A stretch of 64,000 nucleotides of DNA. Source: UBA1952 sp965246765 (lineage in GTDB: Bacteria > Bacteroidota > Bacteroidia > Chitinophagales > Chitinophagaceae). The translations under genes were made by a program, and so were the position numbers. Position 1 is the first letter of the stretch; the number at the start of each line of letters is the position of its first letter. The notes beneath the pieces were generated by a model. That model saw only the letters and a list, made by a program, of their open reading frames with translations, ran no database searches and was not told the DNA's origin. The stretch covers positions 186,001 to 250,000 of the forward strand of contig CBDFFJ010000004.1 of assembly GCA_965246765.1 (NCBI GenBank), in the 5' to 3' direction. Of this stretch, positions 44,167 to 53,766 are shown in pieces.

Positions 44167-46392
44167 ATGCGTTTAAGAAACCTGCTTTGCATTTTTATAA
44201 TAAGCCTTACGGCAAATGCCGCCTTTGCGCAAAAGCGCCAGTACACGATGGCGGAGGCGGTGAACGGCCTGAGCACTACGCTTGCGCCCAAGAGCATAAA
44301 GCAGCCAATGTGGCGGCCCGGCACGCACCAGTTTTTTTATCGCGATGATAATGGTGTGCTGAAAATGTATGACGCGGACACGCGCGACACGGTGATCCGA
44401 TATATCCTTGGCGCCGAGACGCGGAAACCGGGATTTGCCTGGCGGCTAAAGAACAGCAACTACTTGTATGCGAATGATACGCTGACCATTCATTCCATGA
44501 AGGCAGATAAGGGCGCTGTGAATAGCCAGCTAATGGTACGCGGCCTGCCGAAGGGCATTGCCAACCTGACGGTGGAGCCGTACACGGGCGGATATGCCTT
44601 TACTAAAGACAACAACCTCTTTTACGGACGCAGCGATGCGCGGCCGGAGGCTGTTGCCGTAAATGGGGACAAGAATATCATTCACGGCCAGGCCGTTCAC
44701 CGCAATGAGTTCGGCATTGACAAAGGCATCTTCTTCTCGCCGAAGGGAGCTTATCTGGCCTATTACCGCATGGACCAGACGATGGTGGAAGATTACCCGG
44801 TGATAGACTGGAGCGTGACGCCGGCTAAGGCTGAGAACGTGAAATACCCGATGGCAGGCCGCAAGAGCCACGAGGTAACCCTTCAGATTTACAACATCAC
44901 GACGAAGGAGACCATTCCGGTAAAAACGGAAGGCCCGAAGGACCAATACCTCACCTGCGTCACATGGAGCCCGGATGAGCGCTATATCTACATCGCCATC
45001 CTGGCCCGCGACCAGAATCATCTTTGGCTGAACCAATACGATGCGCGCACGGGTGAAAAGGTCAAGACTATCCTGCAAGAGAAGGACGACAAGTACGTAG
45101 AGCCACAGCATCCGCTGGCGTTCCTGCCCGGCAGCACCACGCAATTCATCTGGTGGAGCCAGCGCGACGGCTACATGCACCTCTATCTGTGCGACATGGC
45201 GAAGAACAGCATAAGCTGCCTGACGCCGGGCGCTTATGTGGTGAATGAGCTAATCGGCTTTTGCCCACGCACAAAGGAAGTGCTGCTGACATCCGCCAGG
45301 GAAGACCCGCGCGAAAAGCACGGCTATGCGGTGAATTGGGAGACGGGGAAGATGCGAAGGCTGGATACGGAGCCGGGGACGCATACTTATACGGCGAGTG
45401 AGGATGGGGAGTATCTGTATGACAGCTATTCTGTAGAGATTTCTAACTATCATCTTTCTGAGCAAGATTTTTCGGGTGACGTTACCAAGTATGGTGGTAA
45501 GTATTCTAAACCACTCATGCTGGAAACTACGACGGCGCCAAGCATTGATGTAGTTGCTAAAAAGTCAGAAATACTTGCCGTCAGCGGAAAGACTCTGAAC
45601 ACATTTCTTGACGCTCAAAATCCGCTTGCCAATTTTGATCGCCCGAAGATTTTTGACACGCGTTTGCTCACCAAAACTGGTGCACCCTTATTTGGCAGGC
45701 TTATCCTTCCTACAAAATTCGACGAAAACAAAAAATATCCCGTCATCGTCTATCTCTACAACGGCCCCCACGTCCAGCTTGTCAAAAACAGTTTCCCTGC
45801 ATCCGGCAACCTCTGGTACGAATACCTCGCTCAGCACGGCTACATCGTCTGGACAATGGACGGCCGCGGCTCTTCTAACCGCGGGCAGAAGTTTGAGCAG
45901 GCCGTCTTCCGCAAGCTCGGCACGGTGGAGATGGAAGACCAGTTGCAAGGTGTGAAATTCCTCAAGTCGCTGCCGTATGTGGATTCCACCCGCATCGGTG
46001 TCCACGGCTGGAGCTTCGGCGGTTTTATGACCACCAGCCTCATGCTGCGCCATCCCGGCGTCTTCAAATGCGCGGTGGCCGGCGGCCCTGTGATGGACTG
46101 GAGCATGTACGAAATCATGTACGGCGAGCGCTACATGGACACGCCGGAGCAAAACCCGGACGGCTATAAGAACAGCGCGCTTATTGACAAGGTGAAGAAC
46201 CTCAAAGGCAAGCTCCTGCTCATCCACGGCACGCAGGACGCCACGGTCGTCTGGCAGCACAGCATTAAGTTCCTCAAAGCCGCCGTGGATGCCGGCAAGC
46301 AGGTGGATTACTTCGTCTATCCCGGCTACGAGCACAACGTGCGCGGTAAAGACCGCGTACACCTGATACAGAAGATTACGGGACTACTTTGA
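44167..46392 (+). CDS. S9-family dipeptidyl peptidase (DPP-IV-like)
   Basis: 741 residues. The signal peptide is MRLRNLLCIFIISLTANAAFA. An N-terminal beta-propeller (about 40-480) contains DPP-IV-type motifs such as GIFFSPKGAYLAYYRMD and VTWSPDERYIYI, followed by the alpha/beta hydrolase domain. The catalytic serine is S616 in GWSFGGFM, the aspartate lies in HGTQDATV and the histidine in GYEHNV. It releases X-Pro or similar dipeptides from peptides in the periplasm. The ATG at 44167 is preferred over the TTG at 44158, which lies in the promoter box. Confidence 0.92.
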   Translation: MRLRNLLCIFIISLTANAAFAQKRQYTMAEAVNGLSTTLAPKSIKQPMWRPGTHQFFYRDDNGVLKMYDADTRDTVIRYILGAETRKPGFAWRLKNSNYLYANDTLTIHSMKADKGAVNSQLMVRGLPKGIANLTVEPYTGGYAFTKDNNLFYGRSDARPEAVAVNGDKNIIHGQAVHRNEFGIDKGIFFSPKGAYLAYYRMDQTMVEDYPVIDWSVTPAKAENVKYPMAGRKSHEVTLQIYNITTKETIPVKTEGPKDQYLTCVTWSPDERYIYIAILARDQNHLWLNQYDARTGEKVKTILQEKDDKYVEPQHPLAFLPGSTTQFIWWSQRDGYMHLYLCDMAKNSISCLTPGAYVVNELIGFCPRTKEVLLTSAREDPREKHGYAVNWETGKMRRLDTEPGTHTYTASEDGEYLYDSYSVEISNYHLSEQDFSGDVTKYGGKYSKPLMLETTTAPSIDVVAKKSEILAVSGKTLNTFLDAQNPLANFDRPKIFDTRLLTKTGAPLFGRLILPTKFDENKKYPVIVYLYNGPHVQLVKNSFPASGNLWYEYLAQHGYIVWTMDGRGSSNRGQKFEQAVFRKLGTVEMEDQLQGVKFLKSLPYVDSTRIGVHGWSFGGFMTTSLMLRHPGVFKCAVAGGPVMDWSMYEIMYGERYMDTPEQNPDGYKNSALIDKVKNLKGKLLLIHGTQDATVVWQHSIKFLKAAVDAGKQVDYFVYPGYEHNVRGKDRVHLIQKITGLL

Positions 46393-46417
46393 CCAGAACT
46401 TGTAGTTCACAGAATCT

Positions 46418-47050
46418 TTAGTTCAGGTAAATCATCGCCAGGTGCGCGGCCTTCTTCCAGTCAATGTACTTGGGAAGCGCCGCAATCTGGAGCATGCCTT
46501 CTTCCGCGGGAAGGGCAGGCAGCTCGCCGATGTCCACGTACTGAATATCCAGCGCAAAGGACTTTTCGCCGACTACGTTTTCCAGCATCTTGTACATGGC
46601 GGGGCGCAGCCACTCATAGTCCTTCAGCCGGTCATAGTGCGGCGTGAAGACCTTGATCGCTACTATTTCAGGCCGTGCTTTATCCTGAAGGGGGACAAAC
46701 CATATATCACTCGCCTTCAGCACAACATCTTCAAAGCCAAACTCAAAGGAGTCGCCCCGGGGCGGTATAAAAGCGATAAAATCCCAATCCGCCAATTTAG
46801 GCGCGTTGCTTATCAGGGTGTTTACCTCCTCAAAATAGAAGGCGTCTCCATCGGCCGTGATGATCAGCTCCAGCTTACCGCCGGGCTCGCCGCCTATTTC
46901 AAAATTGAGATGCTCGCAATACCAGTGCAGATGCGTCAGCAGATCGTTCAGCAGCAGTGTCTTTTTATCCTGTTCCAGCTCATTGAGGAAGATATACGGC
47001 TTGCAATGCGCCTCAAACCATTCCCAGAACTGTCTTGCCTTATCTTTCAT
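46418..47050 (-). CDS. Hypothetical protein, 210 aa
   Basis: No family recognised. The sequence is a soluble alpha/beta protein starting FWEWFEAHCKPYIFLNEL, with HLHWYCEHLNFEIGGEP and ADWDFIAFIPPRG in the middle and a C-terminal IDWKKAAHLAMIYLN. Aromatic-rich strands are frequent. The ATG at 47050 was chosen because the frame upstream to 47101 adds only a basic stretch without family character. It is convergent with the DPP-IV-like gene (25 bases apart) and on the same strand as dapB. Confidence 0.68.
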   Translation of the reverse strand: MKDKARQFWEWFEAHCKPYIFLNELEQDKKTLLLNDLLTHLHWYCEHLNFEIGGEPGGKLELIITADGDAFYFEEVNTLISNAPKLADWDFIAFIPPRGDSFEFGFEDVVLKASDIWFVPLQDKARPEIVAIKVFTPHYDRLKDYEWLRPAMYKMLENVVGEKSFALDIQYVDIGELPALPAEEGMLQIAALPKYIDWKKAAHLAMIYLN

Positions 47051-47183
47051 AACCAATTCAGGATGAAAGGCTACTGATGCACGCCGGCTGTCAGGTTTCA
47101 TCCTTCCATACAGGTATAGAAAATTCTATGCCGGAGCATTTGCCGCTATTACAAGGAAATGAAAAATTCCCGAAAACGGACAT

Positions 47184-47903
47184 TTATATGGCAAGCACGT
47201 CACACATCGTAAATACGCCGCTCTTTCCCGGAATGAACTCTGCGGCCAGCACCGCGCCCAGCGCAAAACCGTCCCGGCTGTGCGCAATGTGCTTTATCTC
47301 AATAGTGTCCGCCTCCGACGACCAGGCTACAACGTGCGTTCCGGGCACGTTTTCCGTCCGTAAAGCGGTAATAGGAAGCAAATTCCGCTCAAGGCCATCA
47401 TTGGTCAGCGCCCAGGCTTTTAAATGCTGCGATCCCAGCAAAATCTGTTCTGCCAGCGTAATGGCAGTGCCGCTCGGAGCGTCTTTCTTTTGAAGGTGAT
47501 GCACCTCCTCTATTGTCGCCGAATATGCCTCATTGGTACCAATCAGCCGGGCCAGCAGCTTGTTTATTTCGAAGAAGATATTGACGCCGATGCTGAAATT
47601 GGAAGCCTGCAGAAAGCCCGTATTGCGCATATGCGCAAGCGCTTTAGCCTCTTCCAGCTGCTCATTCCAGCCGGTAGTGCCGCAAATGACGGGAATGCCG
47701 GCATTGAGACATAGAGCAACATGCTTCAGCGCACTGGCCGGGCCGGTAAACTCAATCGCTACGTCCACGCCTGCCAGATTTTCAGCAGAAAGGTCTTGCT
47801 GGTTTCGGGAAGTGATCTTCAATGTAACCTGATGTCCGCGCGTAAGGGCAATGCGTTCAATCGCCTGCCCCATCTTTCCGTAGCCAATCAGCGCGATGTT
47901 CAT
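47184..47903 (-). CDS. dapB: 4-hydroxy-tetrahydrodipicolinate reductase
   Basis: 239 residues. The NAD(P)-binding motif is IALIGYGKMGQAI, the substrate-site helix is EEVHHLQKKDAPSGTAITLAE, and VICGTTGW is a family signature. It performs the second dedicated step of lysine/diaminopimelate synthesis. The start ATG overlaps the ubiA stop as ATGA (47900-47903), so the two genes are translationally coupled. An upstream extension of 56 codons overlaps ubiA and was rejected. The length is short, as in other Bacteroidota enzymes. Confidence 0.94.
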   Translation of the reverse strand: MNIALIGYGKMGQAIERIALTRGHQVTLKITSRNQQDLSAENLAGVDVAIEFTGPASALKHVALCLNAGIPVICGTTGWNEQLEEAKALAHMRNTGFLQASNFSIGVNIFFEINKLLARLIGTNEAYSATIEEVHHLQKKDAPSGTAITLAEQILLGSQHLKAWALTNDGLERNLLPITALRTENVPGTHVVAWSSEADTIEIKHIAHSRDGFALGAVLAAEFIPGKSGVFTMCDVLAI

Positions 47904-48811
47904 AACGGGCGGTATTGCAGGATGAGCGCTGCGATTGTGAAAGCGGCGAAAATGATGGAGGCGGCGCCATTCGTATTTGCAAACGCCATGTTCACGCGGC
48001 TCAGATCGATTGGCTTCACAATAAGGTGCTGATACAGCAGCAGGCTGGCAAACACGGTAGCGCCTACCCAATACCAGAGATTAAACTGCCCATACAGGCC
48101 GGAAGACACAACCAATGCCGCGGTGATCAGATGCAGGGCCGACGAGGTAAGGAGCGCACCTTTCAGGCCCAGCATAGCCGGGATAGAGCGAAGCTTCTGG
48201 CTTTTATCAAAGTCAATATCTTGCAGGGCGTAGATGATGTCGAATCCGGCCACCCAAGTGAAAACAACTCCTGAAAACAGCACAGGCAGCCAGTTAAAGG
48301 CGGGATGCACGCAGAGGTAGGCGCCAATGGGCGCAAGCGAAAGGCCCAGGCCAAGCACCAGGTGACAAAGCGCGGTAATGCGTTTTGTATAGCTGTAGAA
48401 AAGTATAACGAAAAGCGCGACAGGCGAGAGTAAAAGTACCGTCCTGTTTATGGTAGCCGTAGCGCCGATAAAACATAGGCTGCAGACAATGGTAAACAGC
48501 AATGCGCCTTGAGGACGTATCACGCCGGCAGGTATCTCCCGCCTGGCGGTGCGGGGGTTCAGGGCATCGTATTGCCGGTCCAGCCAGCGGTTAAAGGCCA
48601 TTGCTGCGCTCCTCGCGAAGACCATGCAAAGCAGCATCTTCAGGAAAAGGCTCCAGTGCCAGGGAGTTTCCGTTGTAAGGGTGCCAATCGTGAACCCGAT
48701 CAAAGCGAACGGCAAGGCAAAGACTGTATGGCTGAATTTGATCAGCGATAAATAATTGTTCAGCCGCTTAAGCGTGGAGATGTTGACAGACTGGCTGTGC
48801 TGCTCGGTCAT
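47900..48811 (-). CDS. UbiA-family prenyltransferase
   Basis: 303 residues with about eight transmembrane segments. The prenyl-diphosphate motif is NRWLDRQYDALNPRTARREIP (N-x-x-x-D type) and the second motif is YALQDIDFDKSQKLRSIP. It is of the 4-hydroxybenzoate-polyprenyltransferase-like group. Since Bacteroidota make menaquinone, it may be the MqnP-type enzyme of the futalosine pathway or the MenA-equivalent. The sequence alone does not separate these. It is the upstream partner of dapB in an overlapping pair. Confidence 0.85.
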   Translation of the reverse strand: MTEQHSQSVNISTLKRLNNYLSLIKFSHTVFALPFALIGFTIGTLTTETPWHWSLFLKMLLCMVFARSAAMAFNRWLDRQYDALNPRTARREIPAGVIRPQGALLFTIVCSLCFIGATATINRTVLLLSPVALFVILFYSYTKRITALCHLVLGLGLSLAPIGAYLCVHPAFNWLPVLFSGVVFTWVAGFDIIYALQDIDFDKSQKLRSIPAMLGLKGALLTSSALHLITAALVVSSGLYGQFNLWYWVGATVFASLLLYQHLIVKPIDLSRVNMAFANTNGAASIIFAAFTIAALILQYRPL

Positions 48812-48817
48812 AGGGCG

Positions 48818-49324
48818 CTATTCTACCTCGGCATCAAAGCCAATACTTAGTTTTTCAATGCTGCTGTTGCTCCAGATAAGAACTGCTTTTTGCTGGTGCC
48901 CCTGTTTGTTGTGGCTGTCAAACTGTACCGTTATGTCTCCCTCCGCGCCGGGTGCAATGGGCTCTTTAGGAAAAGAGGGCACGGTGCAGCCGCAAGAGGC
49001 CTCAGCGCGGGAAATCAACAGCGGCGCCTTGCCTGCATTGCGAAAATGATAGGCATGCTTTACTACATCGCCTTCTTTAATTCTGCCAAAAGAATGTTTT
49101 GTATCGGCAAACTGAATTTCCGTTTTTGGCATTGCTGACGCCTGTGTCACACGCTGCTCCGCCTCTGTAAGCGTCAGGTCTGCGCCACGGTCTGCGCTGG
49201 GACTTCCGATATGGTATTTATTAAAAAGGGCGGTACTGCTGACCCCGCTTAGTTCTACCAGCACCAGGGTAAAGGCCGACAGCGTGAGTACTGTAAGCAG
49301 AATTGTTTTTAATTGTCCGTTCAT
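48818..49324 (-). CDS. DUF1573 (ASH-like) domain protein
   Basis: 168 residues. An N-terminal hydrophobic segment (ILLTVLTLSAFTLVLVEL) anchors or exports the protein. The C-terminal DUF1573 domain carries the typical DTKHSFGRIKEGDVVKHAYHFRNAG..PL.I..A.ASCGCTVPSFPKEPI signature. It is an immunoglobulin-like fold widespread in Bacteroidota, often surface or periplasmic, with unknown role. It lies 6 bases upstream of ubiA on the same strand. Confidence 0.88.
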   Translation of the reverse strand: MNGQLKTILLTVLTLSAFTLVLVELSGVSSTALFNKYHIGSPSADRGADLTLTEAEQRVTQASAMPKTEIQFADTKHSFGRIKEGDVVKHAYHFRNAGKAPLLISRAEASCGCTVPSFPKEPIAPGAEGDITVQFDSHNKQGHQQKAVLIWSNSSIEKLSIGFDAEVE

Positions 49325-49347
49325 TGCTCTTAGTGATTCTCTTTGCG

Positions 49348-50601
49348 CTAATTCATTTCTTCTGTCCAGACCTGTGACAAATGCACCAAGATTTCCACGG
49401 CCTTCTCCATATCCTGCACGCTCACGTACTCCTGTTTGGAGTGAATGCCCATCTCGCCGGTAAAGATATTCGGGCAGGGAAGGCCGATAAAAGAAAGCCG
49501 CGAACCGTCTGTGCCGCCGCGGATAGAAATGCGCTCAGGCTCAATGCCCGCGCGGCGATAGGCCTCTTCTGCGTGAGCCATCACATGCGGAACGCCGTCC
49601 AGCACCTCGCGCATGTTGCGGTACTGCTCCTTTATTTCAAAGTCTGCCGTCACGCCTTTAAAATGCATCAGGGTGTCGTTGACCAGCCGCCTGAGACGTT
49701 CTTCATGTGTCGCAAGCATCGCTGTATCAAAATCGCGGATGATGAACTGGACAGTGGCCTGCTCTATAGTACCCTGAATAGCGGTTGGATGCACAAAGCC
49801 TTCCCGACCGTCGGTTGATTCCGGCGACCAGCTGCCTGCCGGCAGAGCAGCTACAAAATGAGACGCCGCCTTTATAGCACTGACAAGGCTGCCTTTCGCG
49901 TAGCCGGGGTGCGCGCTTACGCCGTGAAAGGTCACGGCGACCGCATCGGCTGAAAAGGATTCCCCCTCCAGGTGCCCGCGTTCGCCGCCGTCCAGGGTGT
50001 AGCCAAAGTCTGCACCAAGCTTTGCCATATCCACTGCGTTCACGCCACGCCCGATTTCTTCATCCGGTGTAAACAGGATACGGATCTTCCCGTGTTTTAT
50101 TTCGGGATGCTGGATCAGGTAAGCGGCCAGATCCATGATGATTGCTACACCCGCCTTATCGTCGGCGCCCAGCAGGGTAGTACCGGACGCAGTAATAATG
50201 TCGTCTCCGATCCGCTCCTTGAGATAAGGGTGATTATGCGCGGAGATTACCACCGAAGGGTCATCCGGCAGCACAATGTCTTTGCCGTCGTAGGCCGGAT
50301 GCAGAATGGGCAGCACACCGGTACCGCTGCTGTCCGGCGAGGTATCTACATGCGCACAATAGCAAAGTGTGGGTGAAGGTGCGTCCGTCGTTGCCGGGAT
50401 GGTAGCATACACATATCCGTGCTCATCAAGCTCAGCATCTTTAATGCCAATGGCCGTAAGCTCCGTAACAAGAATCCTGCTCAGATCCTTTTGTTTTTCT
50501 GTAGATGGCTGCGTTGAGGAAGCCGGATCGCTCTGCGTATCAATCATTGCATAGCGCATAAAGCGTTCCGCAACCGTGTATTTGTATCCCGTAATGGGCA
50601 T
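49348..50601 (-). CDS. pepT: Peptidase T (tripeptide aminopeptidase)
   Basis: 417 residues of the M20B metallopeptidase family. The zinc site motifs CAHVDTSPD, LGADDKAGVAIIMDL and FTPDEEIGRGV are present, followed by the dimerisation domain with FHGVSAHPGYAKG. RGGTDGSRLSF and GEMGIHSKQEYV contribute the last ligand. It cleaves N-terminal residues from tripeptides in the cytosol. It is downstream of rpsT on the same strand, separated by a terminator. Confidence 0.95.
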   Translation of the reverse strand: MPITGYKYTVAERFMRYAMIDTQSDPASSTQPSTEKQKDLSRILVTELTAIGIKDAELDEHGYVYATIPATTDAPSPTLCYCAHVDTSPDSSGTGVLPILHPAYDGKDIVLPDDPSVVISAHNHPYLKERIGDDIITASGTTLLGADDKAGVAIIMDLAAYLIQHPEIKHGKIRILFTPDEEIGRGVNAVDMAKLGADFGYTLDGGERGHLEGESFSADAVAVTFHGVSAHPGYAKGSLVSAIKAASHFVAALPAGSWSPESTDGREGFVHPTAIQGTIEQATVQFIIRDFDTAMLATHEERLRRLVNDTLMHFKGVTADFEIKEQYRNMREVLDGVPHVMAHAEEAYRRAGIEPERISIRGGTDGSRLSFIGLPCPNIFTGEMGIHSKQEYVSVQDMEKAVEILVHLSQVWTEEMN

Positions 50602-50656
50602 GAGCTGAATTTTGTAAGACGCAAAAGTAAGCGCTGCGCTGTGGCGCGTGCATGAA

Positions 50657-50682
50657 AAAGGCCTGTCCGCAGACAGGCCTTT
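50657..50682 (-). terminator. Terminator of rpsT
   Basis: An 11-base stem AAAGGCCTGTC, loop CGCA and GACAGGCCTTT is followed on the minus strand by a U-run. It lies about 22 bases past the rpsT stop codon and separates rpsT from pepT. Confidence 0.85.
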
Positions 50683-50703
50683 CCAAATATTTGCTGAAGC
50701 TTC

Positions 50704-50961
50704 CTAAGCTTTAGGAGCATTCATCTTCTTCATCAGCGCGCTCTTCAGGTTGCCCGCCTTATTCTTATGAATCACATTGCGCTTAGCCAGCTTGTCAATC
50801 ATGGAAATAACGTTTGGCAGCTCCTGAGCGGCGGCCGCAGTGTCTTCATTGGCAAGCAGCTTACGTATAGCGTTACGGGTCGTCTTACCGTAATAACGGT
50901 TACGGTCGCGACGCTTCAGGGCCTGACGCGCGTCTTTCTTGGTTGCTTTATGGTTAGCCAT
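50704..50961 (-). CDS. rpsT: Ribosomal protein bS20
   Basis: 85 residues, rich in lysine and alanine. MANHKATKKDARQALKRRDRNR and IDKLAKRNVIHKNKAGNLKSALMKK are standard S20 motifs that bind 16S rRNA. It is monocistronic with its own terminator. The upstream spacer of about 80 bases has no strong Shine-Dalgarno sequence. Confidence 0.96.
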   Translation of the reverse strand: MANHKATKKDARQALKRRDRNRYYGKTTRNAIRKLLANEDTAAAAQELPNVISMIDKLAKRNVIHKNKAGNLKSALMKKMNAPKA

Positions 50962-51046
50962 TGCTAATTAAAATCGGATGTTTTTACAATTTGGAGCGCG
51001 AAAATAGGGCATTATGCATTCGCAGCAAAGAATTTCTAACAGAAAA

Positions 51047-52153
51047 TCACATGATTTCCGCTGCGTAAATCTGTTTGGTCTTCTTGGTGAGATATTCTTT
51101 CTTCTCTACGAAGTTGTCCAGCTTATCCTTTGGGATGCGGAGGCGATAAAAGTCTTCAGCATATGCTGCGAGCGTGAAAAGCTCATAGTCCGGATTCCAC
51201 TTTTCAAACACCTTACGGTCTATTCCCAATTCTGCGAACAGCAGCTCCGGATTCACCGGCTCATTCAGCCGAACGATAGCCATGCGCTCCAATTCCTCCT
51301 TTGTAAACAGCGGCTTAGGCGGTTCTACAGACTTGGCGACACCCGTGCCTTGCTCTTCATTTCCAAACTTAAAATCGGATGGTAGCTGGCCCGGGCCGAT
51401 ATATTGCTTCATCTTCTCAAAGATGGAAGCCGTAGCTATAAATGCGAGCACATGGCCTTGTGTTTCGCGCGGCAGATATTTCTTTATGTCCCAAAAATTC
51501 CTGCTGCCGGTGCGCTCAATGGCGCGCATAACGAGCGTGGGGCCGCTGTTGTAAGCAGCTACAACGAGCAGCCAGTCATTCAGCTGGTTATGCAAATAAG
51601 TCAGATACTTTGCCGCAGCATTGGTTGACTTAAACCAATCCGTGCGGTCATCCCGCTTGCCGTTCACAGTCAGGCCCATAAGGCGGGCCGTGCTTTCCAT
51701 CAGCTGCCAGGGGCCAACTGCGCCAACAGGCGAGACGGCCTTGTTATTAAGCGCCGACTCTATAACAGCCAGATATTTAAGCTCGGCAGGAATGTCGTGA
51801 CGCTTGAGAATATTATCAACCAGCGAAAACTTCTTATTGCCGCGGCCTTCAACCGCGCTGAGGGTTTTATTATGCGCCCCAAGGTATTGACGAACGAAAC
51901 CATTTACGTAATCAGTCATCGCACCGAAATAGGCCTTGTGGCCCGCCAAAGGCACACCTTTGAAAGGCGCAGGCGGCGCAGCAACAGGCAAATTGGCGGC
52001 AAGCAGCTTTCCGCCGGCCTTAGACGCCGGGATAAGGCTATCATTCTTAATGACGCGTGACGGAGTCTGCATCGTGATTGGCTTCACGCCCTGCGCGAAG
52101 GCAGATGCGCCGATCAGGAGGCTGGCAGACACGAAAATTCCCCTTAATTGCAT
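51047..52153 (-). CDS. Lytic murein transglycosylase (SLT/MltD-type)
   Basis: 368 residues. The signal peptide is MQLRGIFVSASLLIGASAFA. The transglycosylase domain (about 105-230) has the catalytic glutamate in YLAVIESALNNKAVS, then GAVGPWQLM, and AAYNSGPTLVMRAIERTG. A C-terminal part is rich in charged residues and ends in a LysM-like segment (LAAYAEDFYRLRIPKDKL). It cleaves peptidoglycan glycan strands in the periplasm. It is transcribed upstream-to-downstream from tatA towards rpsT on the same strand. Confidence 0.9.
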   Translation of the reverse strand: MQLRGIFVSASLLIGASAFAQGVKPITMQTPSRVIKNDSLIPASKAGGKLLAANLPVAAPPAPFKGVPLAGHKAYFGAMTDYVNGFVRQYLGAHNKTLSAVEGRGNKKFSLVDNILKRHDIPAELKYLAVIESALNNKAVSPVGAVGPWQLMESTARLMGLTVNGKRDDRTDWFKSTNAAAKYLTYLHNQLNDWLLVVAAYNSGPTLVMRAIERTGSRNFWDIKKYLPRETQGHVLAFIATASIFEKMKQYIGPGQLPSDFKFGNEEQGTGVAKSVEPPKPLFTKEELERMAIVRLNEPVNPELLFAELGIDRKVFEKWNPDYELFTLAAYAEDFYRLRIPKDKLDNFVEKKEYLTKKTKQIYAAEIM

Positions 52154-52296
52154 GCTTGTTGGTCGTCTTTTTTAAACATTATATGCAGAGGCGCACACAG
52201 CGGCGGTCAAATTCATGCAACTCTTCTTCCACAAGAAGCGTTGACGTTCACTAACTGCGACTCACTGATGCGGAGCCGAAACGGGACGGGAATTAT

Positions 52297-52536
52297 TTAA
52301 GGATTGGTAGTCGTGTTATTCGACTTGCTCTCCGGCATAGAAGCGCCGGCTTCAATTTCCTTTTTCACACCTTCCTTGGCATCGTTAAACTCACGAATGC
52401 CCTTGCCGAGACCGCGGGCAAGCTCAGGGATTTTGCGGCCGCCGAAGAATATAACGACGGCAAGCAGCAACCAAATCCATTCGCCGCCACCAGGCATAGA
52501 AAGGAGCATTTGCGGAACGATGTTAAGAAGCGCCAT
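52297..52536 (-). CDS. tatA: Sec-independent translocase subunit TatA/TatE-like
   Basis: 79 residues. One membrane helix (EWIWLLLAVVIFFGGRKIPELARGLGKGIREF) with the conserved F-G-x-x-K-I-P motif is followed by an amphipathic helix and an acidic tail. The start was placed at ATG 52536 (MALLNIVPQ), because a longer in-frame start at 52572 adds a non-conserved peptide. TatA forms the pore of the twin-arginine export system. Confidence 0.92.
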   Translation of the reverse strand: MALLNIVPQMLLSMPGGGEWIWLLLAVVIFFGGRKIPELARGLGKGIREFNDAKEGVKKEIEAGASMPESKSNNTTTNP

Positions 52537-52666
52537 GGAACAGGTATTTTGTTTAAAAACGTTGAAAGACAAAGATAAGGCTTCAGCCGCCGAATAAGCC
52601 TTATGATGAACATATTAACTCTGGGTTTAACACCGCAGTCGCAGCCGGCTTTACCGCATTTAATAG

Positions 52667-53746
52667 TCACAAGCCGCGAAGAATGCCTTTCGTATATATC
52701 CGCCAACGCTCAATGGCAGCATGCATATCCGCAGGAAGATCAGAATTGAACACGATCTTTTCGCCGGTCTCCGGATGCGTGAAGCCGAGCTCTTTTGCGT
52801 GCAGCGCCTGACGCGGGATCAAGGCGAATACATTCTCTACAAACTGCTTGTATTTACTAAAAATGGTACCCTTTACGATGCGGTCGCCGCCATAAGTTGT
52901 ATCCCCAAAAAGCGGGTGCCCGATATATTGCATATGCACCCGGATCTGGTGCGTGCGCCCGGTTTCCAGCTGCAGCTCTACCAGCGTCACATATCCGAAG
53001 CGCTCCAGCACCCGGTAATGTGTAATTGCCTCTTTGCCATGTTCCCCTTCCGGGTATGCAGTGAATATTTTGCGGAAGCGCTGATGACGCCCTACATGCG
53101 CGACAATCGTACCCGTTTCCTCGGCCAGATCGCCCCACACGAGCGCCACATAGCGCCGGTGTACCGTATGCGCTTTGAATTGCGCGGATAGCTTCGTCAT
53201 AGCCTGTTCGGTTTTGGCAATGACTACAAGGCCGGTCGTGTCCTTATCTATTCGGTGCACGAGGCCTACGCGCGGCAGCTCGCTCATATTTCCTGTTTGC
53301 TGCTGCAGGTACCACGACAGGCCGTTGATCAGTGTACCGCTATAGTTGCCGCAGCCCGGATGCACGACCATGCCGGACGGCTTATTGATAACCATCAGCG
53401 CATCGTCTTCAAACACAACTTCCAAAGGCAGCTCTTCCGGAATAATCTCCGTGCTTTCCGGTCTGCGGGTATCGTAAACAATGATCTCGTCTGCCGGGCG
53501 GATTTTGTAATTTGACTTTACGATTGCCCCGTTTACTGTGATGTTGCCATCATCCAGGGCCTGCTGAATTTTGTTGCGGGTAGCGCCTTCCACCCGCGTC
53601 ATAAGAAATTTATCTATTCGTAGCGGCTCCTGGCGCTTGTCGGTAACGATGCGCATACATTCCGCCCGCTCCATGAGCACCTCTGCCGGCCCTTCGCCCT
53701 CTTCCTCATCCCAATCTTCTTCCTCGCTGATTGATCCTGTTGCCAT
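52667..53746 (-). CDS. rluD: RluD-type 23S rRNA pseudouridine synthase
   Basis: 359 residues. The N-terminal S4-like RNA-binding region (RIDKFLMTRVEGATRNKIQQALDDGNITVNG) is followed by the synthase domain with the catalytic aspartate in VHRIDKDTTGLVV and the RTHQIRVHMQYIGHPLFGDTTYGG motif. A Glu/Asp-rich N-terminal extension (residues 1-28) is additional. It modifies helix 69-type sites in 23S rRNA. It is upstream of tatA on the minus strand with a 130-base spacer. Confidence 0.93.
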   Translation of the reverse strand: MATGSISEEEDWDEEEGEGPAEVLMERAECMRIVTDKRQEPLRIDKFLMTRVEGATRNKIQQALDDGNITVNGAIVKSNYKIRPADEIIVYDTRRPESTEIIPEELPLEVVFEDDALMVINKPSGMVVHPGCGNYSGTLINGLSWYLQQQTGNMSELPRVGLVHRIDKDTTGLVVIAKTEQAMTKLSAQFKAHTVHRRYVALVWGDLAEETGTIVAHVGRHQRFRKIFTAYPEGEHGKEAITHYRVLERFGYVTLVELQLETGRTHQIRVHMQYIGHPLFGDTTYGGDRIVKGTIFSKYKQFVENVFALIPRQALHAKELGFTHPETGEKIVFNSDLPADMHAAIERWRIYTKGILRGL

Positions 53747-53766
53747 GGCGCAAATTTACAGGAGCG

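Noticed and set aside
46857..47066. Plus-strand frame opposite the 210-residue hypothetical gene
   Set aside because: It has no start context and no motif, and it lies wholly within a better-supported gene.
47424..48032. Several overlapping plus-strand frames opposite dapB and ubiA
   Set aside because: They are shadows of two well-identified enzymes.
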